Source of the DNA: Neolewinella aquimaris
GTDB lineage: Bacteria > Bacteroidota > Bacteroidia > Chitinophagales > Saprospiraceae
Direction of reading: 5' to 3'
Assembly (NCBI RefSeq): GCF_014197245.1
Contig: NZ_JACIFF010000013.1
Location: forward strand, 1 to 33,810
Length of the DNA: 33,810 nucleotides
The position numbers were made by a program, and so were the translations under genes. The notes beneath the pieces are model-generated. The model saw only the letters and a program-made list of their open reading frames with translations. It searched no databases and was not told the DNA's origin. Numbering within the stretch: position 1 is the stretch's first letter; every line of letters begins with the position of its first letter. Below are positions 14,855 through 22,962 of the stretch, piece by piece.

Positions 14855-17584
14855 ATGGAAATGAATATTGACTTATTAATTGATCATCTCCCAATGAAAA
14901 TATGGGATGCAAAGAAAATAGGCGATCAATTTAGTATAGAAATGATAGAAGATCTAATTGCTAATGATTCTAATTTCCAAAGAATAATAATTTCTGGTTA
15001 TGACTTGATAGATACGCAAAAGCCTTCTTGGAGAGATTATAAAGTCCAATATTATGAAATTATATCAATCCTTAATAACAGTTTTAGTTACTTTGATAGT
15101 CATACTGCTACCATAATAATTCAAAGTATAATTAGACTGTCGCACGACGAAAATAATTCTAAATATGTTGATGTTGAATTTGACTTTCAATATATTATTG
15201 GTAGCATTTTTAATTCTAATAATATTACCATTGATAAAAACTTGTCAAGTGAATTAGTAAGAACAGCAACTTCAATAATAAATCAGGCAACCTCGACTTT
15301 GTCGAAAAACGATAAGAAAAGACTTAATCAAGTACTGAGCTATGCAAAGTTAGAGTCATCAATGTATCCTCTGAAGGAATTCGCATTTTATTTTAGCTAT
15401 CAATTAAGACAAATTGAGTCGAAGAAATCTAATTTACATACAACGCCATCAAAAATATCTAAAATAGTCACTGAATTAGCGGCTTATACTAACTCAAATC
15501 CTAACTCTATAATCAATCCCGTAATTGGCATTGGAGCAGTTACACTAGATCTTGTTTCGTTATTTTATAATGATAGAATACAGGTATATGGTAATGACTT
15601 AAACGGTTTGGCGCTTTTACTAGCTTATTTAAATATTAAGCTTCAGAAAATAGATTATGCGAAGTTAGAAAACACTGATATATTTCAAGTAGAAGAATAT
15701 GGAGATATAATTATTGCCGATTTGCCGCTGTCTATGAGGAAATCATATCAAAGATTTGCACAAGATGCCTTATACGCTCATGGGCTAAAAGTCCCAAATA
15801 AGTTTAGCGAACTTAGTATGATGATCCTTCACTGCTTAAAATTAAAAAATATTGGTGGGGTTGCTTTACTGATAGTTCCGAACTCAATCTTACAGCAAAG
15901 TGGTGCGTTATCAAAATTCAGGAACTATTTAATTAAAAATCATAATTTGAGGGCTGTCGTCCAACTTCCAAAAAGTAAGTCTAGGAGCTATGATTCTAGT
16001 TTACTAATTTTCGATGATAAGCACAATGAAGATAAACTACGATTCATCAATGGCGAAATACTCGATAGAGAAACGGGTAGTGGGAAATATAACTTAGTTG
16101 ATATAGTTGATTCTCTAATTACAGTCAATGACGATTTGTACCCAGAATTCATGAGTGAAGTTAATTATTCCGAACTCAATAGCGGGTTTCAACTAATTTA
16201 TAAGCAATATAGTTACGAGGTTTTATCTATCCAGAAAATCTTAGAAGATGAAGAAGGGTATACACTGGGTGAATTGTTTACTCTAAGAAGTGGTAAATAT
16301 ATCAAGCAGTCTGAATATCTATTGTCCTCCAACACCCAAAATTCAAAAGTGCCATACGTCAAAATCGAGAATTTATCAGAGAATGTACTCGATAGAAATC
16401 TCGATCTGAGCGGAGTAGTTTATGTCTCTCCTAATGATTTAACTTCTTCTAGTTTCGTAACTACTACTTCTATATTAATTGCCAAAATAGGAGACAGCAT
16501 AAAGCCAACTATCTTTAATCCATCAATGGAGGTTCCTGCAATAGCTATTCATAATAATGTTGTTTCTTTAACCCCTAAGTCTGAAGGGCTATACAATTTG
16601 GAGTATATCTATTATCAACTTTACGACGATGTAGTTAATGTTCAGATAGATGCTTCACGTAGTGGTGGAGCTTTCAAGACTTTATCACTAACAACGTTAC
16701 GTAGGATAATAATTCCTTTGCCTTCACTAGAACAACAACTTAGTCAGATAAACACGGCTAGGGCATCGATCGTAGCATCGGAACAAAGAAAGGTTAGTGA
16801 GAGGATAGCCGCAGCTGGATTTAAAGATCAAGCAAGAGAAGCACAAAGAAACATAGTAAAAACTTTGATACATCAACTTAGGCCAAATTTAATGTCCATC
16901 AATATGAAAGCAGAAGGTATACGAGATATCGTTGCAGAGCATAAAATTGGAAAATATAAAAGGTTCAGTGAGGATGTTATGAGGCAAATTGATTCAGTAG
17001 AAGGAGCTTCTCCTATAGAGAACCTCTCCTTGGAACAGTATATCAATAATCTTACTGATTCTACTCAACATTTAAATAACGTGCTGAGTAACGTAGATAA
17101 AGTAATGAATTTAGAATTAAAAGATCTACAGCTCGAAACTGTAGAAATTAAATCATTTATAGAAGATGTGATGAGTACTTCACACGTAATCGAAGAGAAT
17201 AATATAAAATACAATGTAAAAGGAGAGGAATTTGAAATAACTATAAGTAGAACCTCTTTTAGAGAGTTAATAGAACAATTAATAATAAATGCGAGTCAAC
17301 ACGCATTTGACGTCACCAGAAATAAGCGTAGGCAAATTTCTTTTTCAATAAAAGGAATTGAGCAAAATGAATATATCGAAATTGCATATACCAACAATGG
17401 TAAGCCATTTAAATTAAAGCCAAACGAATTTTTAGAACCTTTTACCAAAGGAAGCAACAGTAATGGTTCAGGGATAGGCGGTAACTATATAGAACGTATA
17501 GTATCTTTACACGATGGTAAAATGCATATCAGAAATGATACGAATAAGCCTATTTTAATTACCTTCATTTTCCCAGTAAAATAA
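14855..17584 (+). CDS. Degenerate N6-methylase + HsdS target-recognition + histidine kinase fusion
   Basis: A 909-residue protein with three parts. (1) Residues ~160-400 align by pattern with type I methylase HsdM: INPVIGIG at 220-227 replaces the SAM motif I, and DIIIADLPLS at 284-293 stands where catalytic N/D-PP-F/Y should be, followed by the HsdM-typical LKNIGGVALLIVPNSILQQS and LRAVVQLP. The catalytic motif is lost, so DNA methylation is unlikely. (2) Residues ~465-635 are one HsdS target-recognition domain (YTLGELFTLRSGKYI, VPYVKIENL, SILIAKIG, RRIIIPLPSLEQQ). (3) Residues ~660-909 are a histidine kinase: H673 in LIHQLRPNLMS (dimerisation/phosphoacceptor helix), an N-box around N812 (ELIEQLIINASQHAF), TNNGKPF at 846-852 and GSGIGGNYIERIV at 871-883. 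It sits 7 bases ahead of a receiver protein. Residues 1-160 are an unassigned helical domain. I infer a kinase controlled by DNA recognition. Confidence 0.8.
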   Translation: MEMNIDLLIDHLPMKIWDAKKIGDQFSIEMIEDLIANDSNFQRIIISGYDLIDTQKPSWRDYKVQYYEIISILNNSFSYFDSHTATIIIQSIIRLSHDENNSKYVDVEFDFQYIIGSIFNSNNITIDKNLSSELVRTATSIINQATSTLSKNDKKRLNQVLSYAKLESSMYPLKEFAFYFSYQLRQIESKKSNLHTTPSKISKIVTELAAYTNSNPNSIINPVIGIGAVTLDLVSLFYNDRIQVYGNDLNGLALLLAYLNIKLQKIDYAKLENTDIFQVEEYGDIIIADLPLSMRKSYQRFAQDALYAHGLKVPNKFSELSMMILHCLKLKNIGGVALLIVPNSILQQSGALSKFRNYLIKNHNLRAVVQLPKSKSRSYDSSLLIFDDKHNEDKLRFINGEILDRETGSGKYNLVDIVDSLITVNDDLYPEFMSEVNYSELNSGFQLIYKQYSYEVLSIQKILEDEEGYTLGELFTLRSGKYIKQSEYLLSSNTQNSKVPYVKIENLSENVLDRNLDLSGVVYVSPNDLTSSSFVTTTSILIAKIGDSIKPTIFNPSMEVPAIAIHNNVVSLTPKSEGLYNLEYIYYQLYDDVVNVQIDASRSGGAFKTLSLTTLRRIIIPLPSLEQQLSQINTARASIVASEQRKVSERIAAAGFKDQAREAQRNIVKTLIHQLRPNLMSINMKAEGIRDIVAEHKIGKYKRFSEDVMRQIDSVEGASPIENLSLEQYINNLTDSTQHLNNVLSNVDKVMNLELKDLQLETVEIKSFIEDVMSTSHVIEENNIKYNVKGEEFEITISRTSFRELIEQLIINASQHAFDVTRNKRRQISFSIKGIEQNEYIEIAYTNNGKPFKLKPNEFLEPFTKGSNSNGSGIGGNYIERIVSLHDGKMHIRNDTNKPILITFIFPVK

Positions 17585-17591
17585 TGTCACT

Positions 17592-18470
17592 ATGAATAAA
17601 ATTATATTAATTGAAGATCGCTTAGATTTTGCACAAAATTTTATCACTGAATCTGCTAAAAATGGCTATGCAGTAGTACATGGGCGTTCTTATGAAAGGC
17701 TTACTGAAATTTTGAAAGTTCATGGTTTTGACTCAGTATGCATCGTTTTAGATATAAAAGCATATTTACGTGAAGATGACGAAGTTGAACGACCAGAATT
17801 TATTGGTAGAGCTTTGACTTTACTTAATAAGGAGTATCCTGAACTTTTTAGAGTAATCTTTACTGCCGATGAAGATGAATTTACAAGTTTGAAACGTACA
17901 TTTAATACTGAGAAAATATTTTTAAAAACACCTGAAGGTTTACGTGATCTATGGCTAATAATCAATGAAACTATATCTGGATTAGAATTAAGTAGACTTG
18001 AAAAAACATACGAAGCTGTTATTAATGTATTCAATAATGGATACTTAAATGATACAGGTAAAAGACTATTTTATCAAATTATTCAAACTGATATAGCTTC
18101 ATTAAGTCAGACAAGATATGGTGGACACCTTAGAGATATGCGTACACTCCAAGAGTTAATTTATAAGACAATTAATGGGGTAAAGCCGCAGATTATTGGA
18201 GCAGATATGTTCAAAGGAGACGGAATGATTGACTTCAATAAACTCATGAATCATCTATCTGGAAATAGAAACCCCAGAAATAGGTTTAGACCAACAACTA
18301 CGGTTTATCAGAATTCCACTATAGAGCATGCCGCAAGGACTATTTATAGGTCATGTGGAGAATACGTACATTATGACCCTAACCAATATACATTATCAGT
18401 TCATACCTTAACTGCTCTACGAGGATTAATTTCAGAATTGATTTTATGGTCTGAGAAAATACTAAAATAA
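17592..18470 (+). CDS. Response regulator with a C-terminal HEPN-like domain
   Basis: A 292-residue protein starting 7 bases after the kinase fusion, so certainly the same operon. Residues 1-125 form a receiver domain with all key sites: acidic residues E8/D9 (ILIEDRLDF), phosphoacceptor D54 (CIVLDIKA), T91 (IFTADED) and K112 (FLKTPEG). There is no DNA-binding domain. The all-helical remainder ends with RSCGEYVHYD; R253 and H260 form an R-x6-H motif in a C-terminal helical region of the HEPN/DUF4145 kind. HEPN R-x4-6-H proteins are typically ribonucleases. The simplest model is that phosphotransfer from the fused kinase switches on an RNase effector. The HEPN call rests on one motif plus helical character and needs structural confirmation. 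Confidence 0.72.
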   Translation: MNKIILIEDRLDFAQNFITESAKNGYAVVHGRSYERLTEILKVHGFDSVCIVLDIKAYLREDDEVERPEFIGRALTLLNKEYPELFRVIFTADEDEFTSLKRTFNTEKIFLKTPEGLRDLWLIINETISGLELSRLEKTYEAVINVFNNGYLNDTGKRLFYQIIQTDIASLSQTRYGGHLRDMRTLQELIYKTINGVKPQIIGADMFKGDGMIDFNKLMNHLSGNRNPRNRFRPTTTVYQNSTIEHAARTIYRSCGEYVHYDPNQYTLSVHTLTALRGLISELILWSEKILK

Positions 18471-18475
18471 AATGC

Positions 18476-18536
18476 CACCAACACCGCAGCCAGCGTCCAT
18501 GCGCTTAGGCGCACGGCGTGGCTGCACTCGTTGGCG
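18476..18536 (+). other. attC site (short form, ~60 bp)
   Basis: R'' CACCAAC at 18476-18482 and R' GTTGGCG at 18530-18536. The arms GCAGCCAGCGTCCATGCGC and GCGCACGGCGTGGCTGC pair. The extended R'' TGCCACCAAC complements GTTGGTGGCA, the start of the kinase cassette at 14811. R'' lies within 12 bases of the response-regulator stop codon. Confidence 0.88.
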
Positions 18537-19538
18537 GATATGCCATCATACCAGACGACTCAGCAGTGCCGAAATAAATGAAAGCGGCAACCAAGAAATT
18601 ATGCTACCGCAAGGGTCAGCATACTTATCCGGATGGTGGTCAATAGGTAGACAAATTCAATACCTTGGCTTCAGTAGCCATTCACCATCAGTTAGTGGAT
18701 AAGAATGCTACCGCCCGATCCTGAACCCGCGTCACAGATATTATGCTACCGCAGGACCATCACTTTCTACCTGGCTGATGGCCGCCGTGCTTACTCTTTC
18801 ACCGTGGAATTAGTTGGTAGCCGTTGAGAATTATTTATAGGATACGAACGCTACCGCTGAGACCTGAGCACACAGGACACGAATTACGCTACCGCACAGA
18901 CCATTACTTTCTATCTGGCTGATGGCCGCCGTGCTTACTTTTTCACCGTAGAATCATTCGGTCGCCGTCAAGATTTATTTCTTCAGGCCAGGCCAGGATC
19001 GGTAACAAGGAATCGTTATCATCCACTCACAAAATTACCAGACGCACCAAGATTTCATCCATTCACTAACCATCATTACCCATCAATTTTAGCCGGATAG
19101 TTGGTAGGTGGCGAGGGTGTCCGGCTGGTTGGCGCTGGCGTCAATCTGCAAAAATTCCCCTCATCGGGGGTTTTTGCAGATGCCAGCCACCCCCACCCAA
19201 CCTCGATGGTATCCGGATTGACTTTAGTGCTTAATAGTGGCCCCATTCCAGATTTACCTATAGCTGCCGCAGCGAGGCTCCCCGCGTCACCAATGACAGG
19301 ATAAAGCGGTAGGGATTATTTGTAAGAATCAATACTGATGAAGGAACCTTTTCGATTACCTTGAGCAATCGACCAGGACAAGAAATTTATTAAAAAAGAA
19401 GCACATCCGCCAACACCGTGCATACGCCAACCCGGCGAGGGTGCGGGAGGGTTCTGTTTGGCGAAGGAGTGAGAGGTTGGTGTGTCTCGGTTCTCGTAGC
19501 GCTAGTCGGTGGTAGCCGGGCTGACGTATGCACACCCG
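18531..19538 (+). repeat. Repeat cassette, copy 4 (1008 bp; decayed gene family)
   Basis: ATG at 18578 (MKAATKKL) is 47 bases from the start. The frame is soon lost. Two 144-bp units start at about 18756 and 18900 and share ACCTGGCTGATGGCCGCCGT with the copy at 32419. The hairpin is at 19146-19179. The 3' frame reads VRINTDEGTFSITLSNRPGQ then EIY, running past the position where other copies stop. Confidence 0.7.
19146..19179. terminator. Conserved hairpin, repeat copy 4
   Basis: CTGCAAAAA/TTTTTGCAG stem with a CCCC/GGGG core and loop bases TCATC. The outer arms GCTGGCG and TGCCAGC are retained. Confidence 0.5.
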
Positions 19539-19544
19539 TTCGGC
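19408..19544 (+). other. attC site of repeat copy 4
   Basis: R'' CGCCAAC at 19408-19414 and R' GTTCGGC at 19538-19544. The R' arm has ACGTATGCAC where the other repeat cassettes have ACGTCTGCAC. Confidence 0.85.
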
Positions 19545-19644
19545 GCAACCGCATCCACAACCACAACACTATAGCTGGCTAGGTGCGGGTTTGGTCCAAC
19601 AGATAAACTCAACCGCGGGTTCACAGAAAATTAAACGATCAGGG

Positions 19645-19712
19645 CAGCTAAGAGAACTGATTTCAACGGCAGTATATCCCACTATAAGCTCCCGCAAGGG
19701 ATAGGCGTCACA
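19645..19712. repeat. Shared ~65-bp motif, copy c
   Basis: Matches the copy at 11678 through CTGATTTCAACGGCAGT, then CCCACTATAAGCTCCCGCA and GGGATAGGCGTCAC. Confidence 0.7.
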
Positions 19713-19802
19713 CCATGAAAGATGTCATCGAAAGTGCAGTTGGGCAAGAGTGAAGAAGGACACTGCGCTATGAAGATTTATTATTACGACATCAGAAGGG
19801 GG

Positions 19803-19873
19803 CAGCTAGACGATCTGATTCCAACGGCAGTTTACCCTACTATAAAACTACAGCATGAGGAGGGCACTTCACC
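19803..19873. repeat. Shared ~65-bp motif, copy d
   Basis: The most divergent copy (CTGATTCCAACGGCAGTTTA, then CCCTACTATAAAACTACAGC). It ends about 90 bases before the antitoxin start. Confidence 0.65.
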
Positions 19874-19963
19874 AGTATGCTGATCGACAGCACTGGCTGA
19901 ATCAGCCCGAATCTTGGCAACTTCCCTATCTTGATGGTTGTTTGAGCATAAAACAGACCCCCT

Positions 19964-20188
19964 ATGGGCTTCCACGTTGAATTACCGGCCGACTTAACTA
20001 CTACAGATTTTGATCTGAAGATGATGTTCGCCAGTAAGTTATTTGAGGAAGGCATCATCACTTCCGGACAGGGAGCTCAGATCGTAGGGATCAGCCGACG
20101 CTCGTTCATCGAGTTGCTTGGACAGTACGGAGTGGCCGCGTTTCAGACGGAGGAAGATGATCTTCTAGAAGACATCGCTAATGCCTGA
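19964..20188 (+). CDS. UPF0175-family antitoxin
   Basis: A 74-residue protein. MGFHVELPADL opens with the strand of a small dimerisation/DNA-binding domain. Residues ~24-55 (KLFEEGIITSGQGAQIVGISRRSFIELLGQYGV) are the helix-turn-helix of UPF0175 proteins, which pair with DUF3368 PIN toxins. The acidic tail (TEEDDLLEDI) probably binds the toxin. Its last 8 bases overlap the toxin start, the standard layout of VapBC-type operons. It should neutralise the PIN protein and repress the promoter, which likely lies in the 425-bp leader. Confidence 0.85.
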   Translation: MGFHVELPADLTTTDFDLKMMFASKLFEEGIITSGQGAQIVGISRRSFIELLGQYGVAAFQTEEDDLLEDIANA

Positions 20189-20642
20189 TCGGATCGTTAT
20201 TGCCGACGCAAGCACGCTCATCGGTCTACATAATCTCACTAGCCTGGAGTTGTTGCACGAGCTGTATGGACACGTCGAGGTAACCACCATAGTCAAAGAA
20301 GAGGCAGCAATAGATCTTCCGGATTGGATCCGAGTTGACGACAACTATAACAGGGATGTCTACCGATCGCTTTTGCCTAGTTTGGACGCCGGGGAGGCTA
20401 GTTCAATAGCCTTGGCTCTTGCACTGGAGAACACTCTACTCATCATCGACGAACGAAAAGGAAGAAGGAGAGCTAAGTCATTGGGTATAGTGATCACCGG
20501 ATTGATTGGAATCTTGATCCGAGCGAAGCAGCGTGACCTGATCTCGTCGGGCAAAGACAAACTGGACAACTTACGGGAGCAGGGATTCCGCTTGTCGGAG
20601 AAGATATATGAACTGGCGCTAAGGGAAATGAAAGAAAAGTAA
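20181..20642 (+). CDS. PIN-domain (DUF3368) ribonuclease toxin
   Basis: A 153-residue PIN-domain protein. The acidic active site is visible: D9 in IVIADASTLIG, E40 (VKEE), D69/E72 in LDAGEASSIALAL and D90 in LLIIDERKGRR. The last motif, followed by A-K-S-L-G-I-V-I-T-G, is characteristic of DUF3368. VapC-like PIN toxins cut tRNA or rRNA; the target here is not predictable. It is paired with the UPF0175 antitoxin and ends 5 bases before the attC core. Toxin-antitoxin cassettes like this are thought to stabilise large integron arrays against loss. Confidence 0.87.
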   Translation: MPDRIVIADASTLIGLHNLTSLELLHELYGHVEVTTIVKEEAAIDLPDWIRVDDNYNRDVYRSLLPSLDAGEASSIALALALENTLLIIDERKGRRRAKSLGIVITGLIGILIRAKQRDLISSGKDKLDNLREQGFRLSEKIYELALREMKEK

Positions 20643-20647
20643 ATGCG

Positions 20648-20858
20648 CCGAACACCGCGCCCAGCGTCAACCGGGGCGAAGGGAGGGGAGTGTGGGTTGG
20701 TTTCTATTTGGCCCGCGGGTATGTCCCGTCGCCAATGGCCCGAAAGCTCCCGCTGGTCGGTTTCGGTCCATGCCGCCGCGCCGCCCCCGCTCATGGGTTG
20801 GGTTGAGTTAATACCATCTAGTGTTGAAGCCCCGGCTGCGTGGGCGCCCCCGTTGGCG
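20648..20858 (+). other. attC site (long form)
   Basis: R'' GCCGAAC at 20648-20654 and R' GTTGGCG at 20852-20858. The arms GCGCCCAGCGTCAACCGGGGC and GCCCCGGCTGCGTGGGCGC pair around a long variable loop. Confidence 0.87.
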
Positions 20859-21997
20859 GATATGCCATCATACCAGACAACTCAGCAGTGCCTAAATAAA
20901 TGAAAGCGGCAACCAAGAGATTACGCTACCGCAAGGGTCAGCATGCTTACCCGGATGATGGTCGAGAGGATGATTGCCTCCGTATCAAGTCGTTCGGTAG
21001 CCGCTTAGAATCACCGAATTGACGAGAACGCTACCGCTCGAGCCTGATCTGACATCACAGCTATTACGCTACCGCACGAACCACCACTTTTTACCTGGAA
21101 GATGGCCGGCGTGCTTTCCCTTTCACCGTTGAATTAGTTGGCAACCGGTGAGAATTATTTACAGGACACGAACGCTACCGCCGAGACCTGAGCCCGCAGG
21201 ACACTTATTACGCTACCGCACGGACCACCACTATCTACCTAGAAGATAGCCGTCGTGCTTACCCTTTCTACGTTGAGTTAGCTGGTAGCCGCTTAGAATT
21301 ATTTATTTGTTACGAACGCTGCCGTTGAGGCCTGAGCCCGCAGGACAATTATTATGCTACCGCACGGCTCAGGACACTCACCGTTTAGTGAACCGCAGTG
21401 AGCTACATACTAGCCTGACTCGTCGGTGGCCGTCAAGATTTATTTCTTCCGGCCAGGATCAAAACAAAGAATCGATATCATTCACATAACATTACCAGAC
21501 GCACCAATGACTTCATCCATTCATCATCAATCCATCCACCATAAATTTCAGCCGGATTACTGGTGGGTGACGAGGATGCCCGCCTGGGTGGCGCTGGCGT
21601 CAATCTGCAAAAATTCCCCTGCTCGGGGGTTTTTGCAGATGCCAGCCACCCCCACCCAGCCTTGCTTGTAACCGGATTGACATTTAATGCCCAGTAGTGG
21701 CACCATTCCAGATTTACCCATAGCTGCCGCAGCGAGGTTGCCCGCGTCACAGATGACAGGGTTAGAGGGCCGGAATTATTTGTTAAGAACAAAACTGATA
21801 TAGGTGCTTTCCCGCTTATTTTGGACAATCGACCAGGACTAGAGATTTAATAAAAAGGAGCACATCCGCCAACACCGTGCATACGCCAACCCGGCGAGGG
21901 TGGGGGCGGGTTCTGTTGGAAGAAGGAGTGAGAGGTTATTGTGTCTCGGTGCCGATAGAGCGGGTCGGTGGTAGCCGGGCTGACGTCTGCACACCCG
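20853..21997 (+). repeat. Repeat cassette, copy 5 (1145 bp; decayed gene family)
   Basis: ATG at 20900 (MKAATKRLRYRKGQHAYPDD) is 47 bases in. The frame continues DGREDDCLRIKSFGSRLES and stops at TGA in AATTGACGAG, shared with copies 2 and 6. In the second 144-bp unit, around 21290, the sequence is GGTAGCCGCTTAGAATTATT, encoding GSRLELF where most copies have a stop; this supports an ancestral open frame. The hairpin is at 21605-21638. The 3' frame reads FVKNKTDIGAFPLILDNRPG then LEI stop. Confidence 0.7.
21605..21638. terminator. Conserved hairpin, repeat copy 5
   Basis: CTGCAAAAA/TTTTTGCAG stem with a CCCC/GGGG core and loop bases TGCTC. The outer arms GGGTGGCGCTGGCG and TGCCAGCCACC extend it. 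Confidence 0.5.
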
Positions 21998-22003
21998 TTG
22001 GCT
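21867..22003 (+). other. attC site of repeat copy 5
   Basis: R'' CGCCAAC at 21867-21873 and R' GTTGGCT at 21997-22003, from the next cassette. Confidence 0.85.
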
Positions 22004-22053
22004 GACATCCATACCCCGCAGGACAAGAAAACCGACAGCTCAAAACTGGATAA

Positions 22054-22614
22054 ATGATATACAAGATTGGTGAATATGAAATCAAGCTAACTCTTGAAAA
22101 TTCATATCATAGGGGTTCACATGATAATGTTACTTTATTTGATCACCAGTACATTTTTGGTGAGGGACAACCAACTGTGCAAATCGGCATCGCCATCTAC
22201 AAAAATGATGTACGACTTCGAGGGGCTTTAATTGCCGGTACAGAGGGGACTACGTGCATCCACGAAAAATCTCAAGTTGTCCATGAAGATGGGATCGCAA
22301 TCTGCTGTTCAAATTTGGTTTTCAAACTTTCTTTACCTAGTCTGAAACTATTATGGGTCACACAGGCTGATCGCATCACCTGCTTTGAAATATTTGAAAT
22401 CAACGATGACTATATCATTCATGGGGAAATGAGCATATCGCGACTAGCTGGTAACGGACAGCTAATCTGGCAGAAGATTGGGAAAGATATCTTCGCGACG
22501 ATAGATGGAGTTAGTGATGACTTTAAAATTGAAAATAACATCATATTAGCCACTGACTTTGAAGGCAACAGGTACAGGTTCAATCTAGACGGAGAAGAAA
22601 TTTTTGTGAAGTAA
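22054..22614 (+). CDS. Unknown protein, second near-identical cassette copy
   Basis: 186 residues, the duplicate of the protein at 7921-8481. Differences are few and mostly conservative (Y3 for H3, H for N before EDG, Q for E before ADR, M for I in EMSISR, G for S in LAGNG), and the frame is intact, so both copies are probably functional or very recently duplicated. The leader from the attC junction to the start codon (21998-22053) is identical to that of the first copy. A strand-rich soluble protein of unknown role. Having both copies in separate cassettes 14 kb apart implies copying of the whole cassette, by integrase or by homologous recombination. Confidence 0.7.
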   Translation: MIYKIGEYEIKLTLENSYHRGSHDNVTLFDHQYIFGEGQPTVQIGIAIYKNDVRLRGALIAGTEGTTCIHEKSQVVHEDGIAICCSNLVFKLSLPSLKLLWVTQADRITCFEIFEINDDYIIHGEMSISRLAGNGQLIWQKIGKDIFATIDGVSDDFKIENNIILATDFEGNRYRFNLDGEEIFVK

Positions 22615-22649
22615 ATGCAGACTGGAGTGCATCGTAAAATTAGTTCGCA

Positions 22650-22673
22650 GGTATAGGTATAGGTATAGGTATA
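22650..22673. repeat. GGTATA hexanucleotide repeat, four units
   Basis: Four GGTATA units in the 3' non-coding part of the cassette. The first copy of the cassette has two units at 8517-8528. Confidence 0.75.
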
Positions 22674-22829
22674 GGTGCGGCGTACTGACGCTCTCGGTAG
22701 ATAAAACGAATTAGATTACTGTAGCTCCTGCAATATCTGGTGCCGCTACTGGCCGAGAGCGGCCTGCACAACTCTAGAAGAGCTACCGCGTAGAAACAGT
22801 CGCTATCGCTCCATAAATAAAAGGACGTC

Positions 22830-22962
22830 AGCCAACATTGCGGCCACGTCCATGCCGGGGCTGGCGGGTAGGGTAGCGTCTGTTGGCTTCGATCATGTAC
22901 CTTGAGTTGAACCAAAGATTATCGGGGTCCTTCCCGGCACGGCGTGGCCGCCCCCGTTGGCG
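22830..22962 (+). other. attC site
   Basis: R'' AGCCAAC at 22830-22836 and R' GTTGGCG at 22956-22962. The arms are as in the site ending at 8817, from which it differs at a few positions (for example CTTGGG versus ATCGGG in the loop). Confidence 0.87.

Larger units (their letters stand above)
19539..19963. other. 425-bp leader of the UPF0175/PIN cassette
   Basis: No gene is visible between the cassette start and ATG 19964. The start (TTCGGCGCAACCGCATCCAC) resembles that of the gene-less cassette 11551-12212. Two copies of the shared ~65-bp motif occur at 19645-19712 and 19803-19873, 158 bases apart. The motifs could be operators, RNA elements or remnants of a transposon end. Confidence 0.5.

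Noticed and set aside
14855..17584. Active type I or IIG methyltransferase
   Set aside because: The catalytic NPPF/NPPY motif is replaced by ADLP, there is no HsdR or nuclease domain, and the C-terminus is a kinase.
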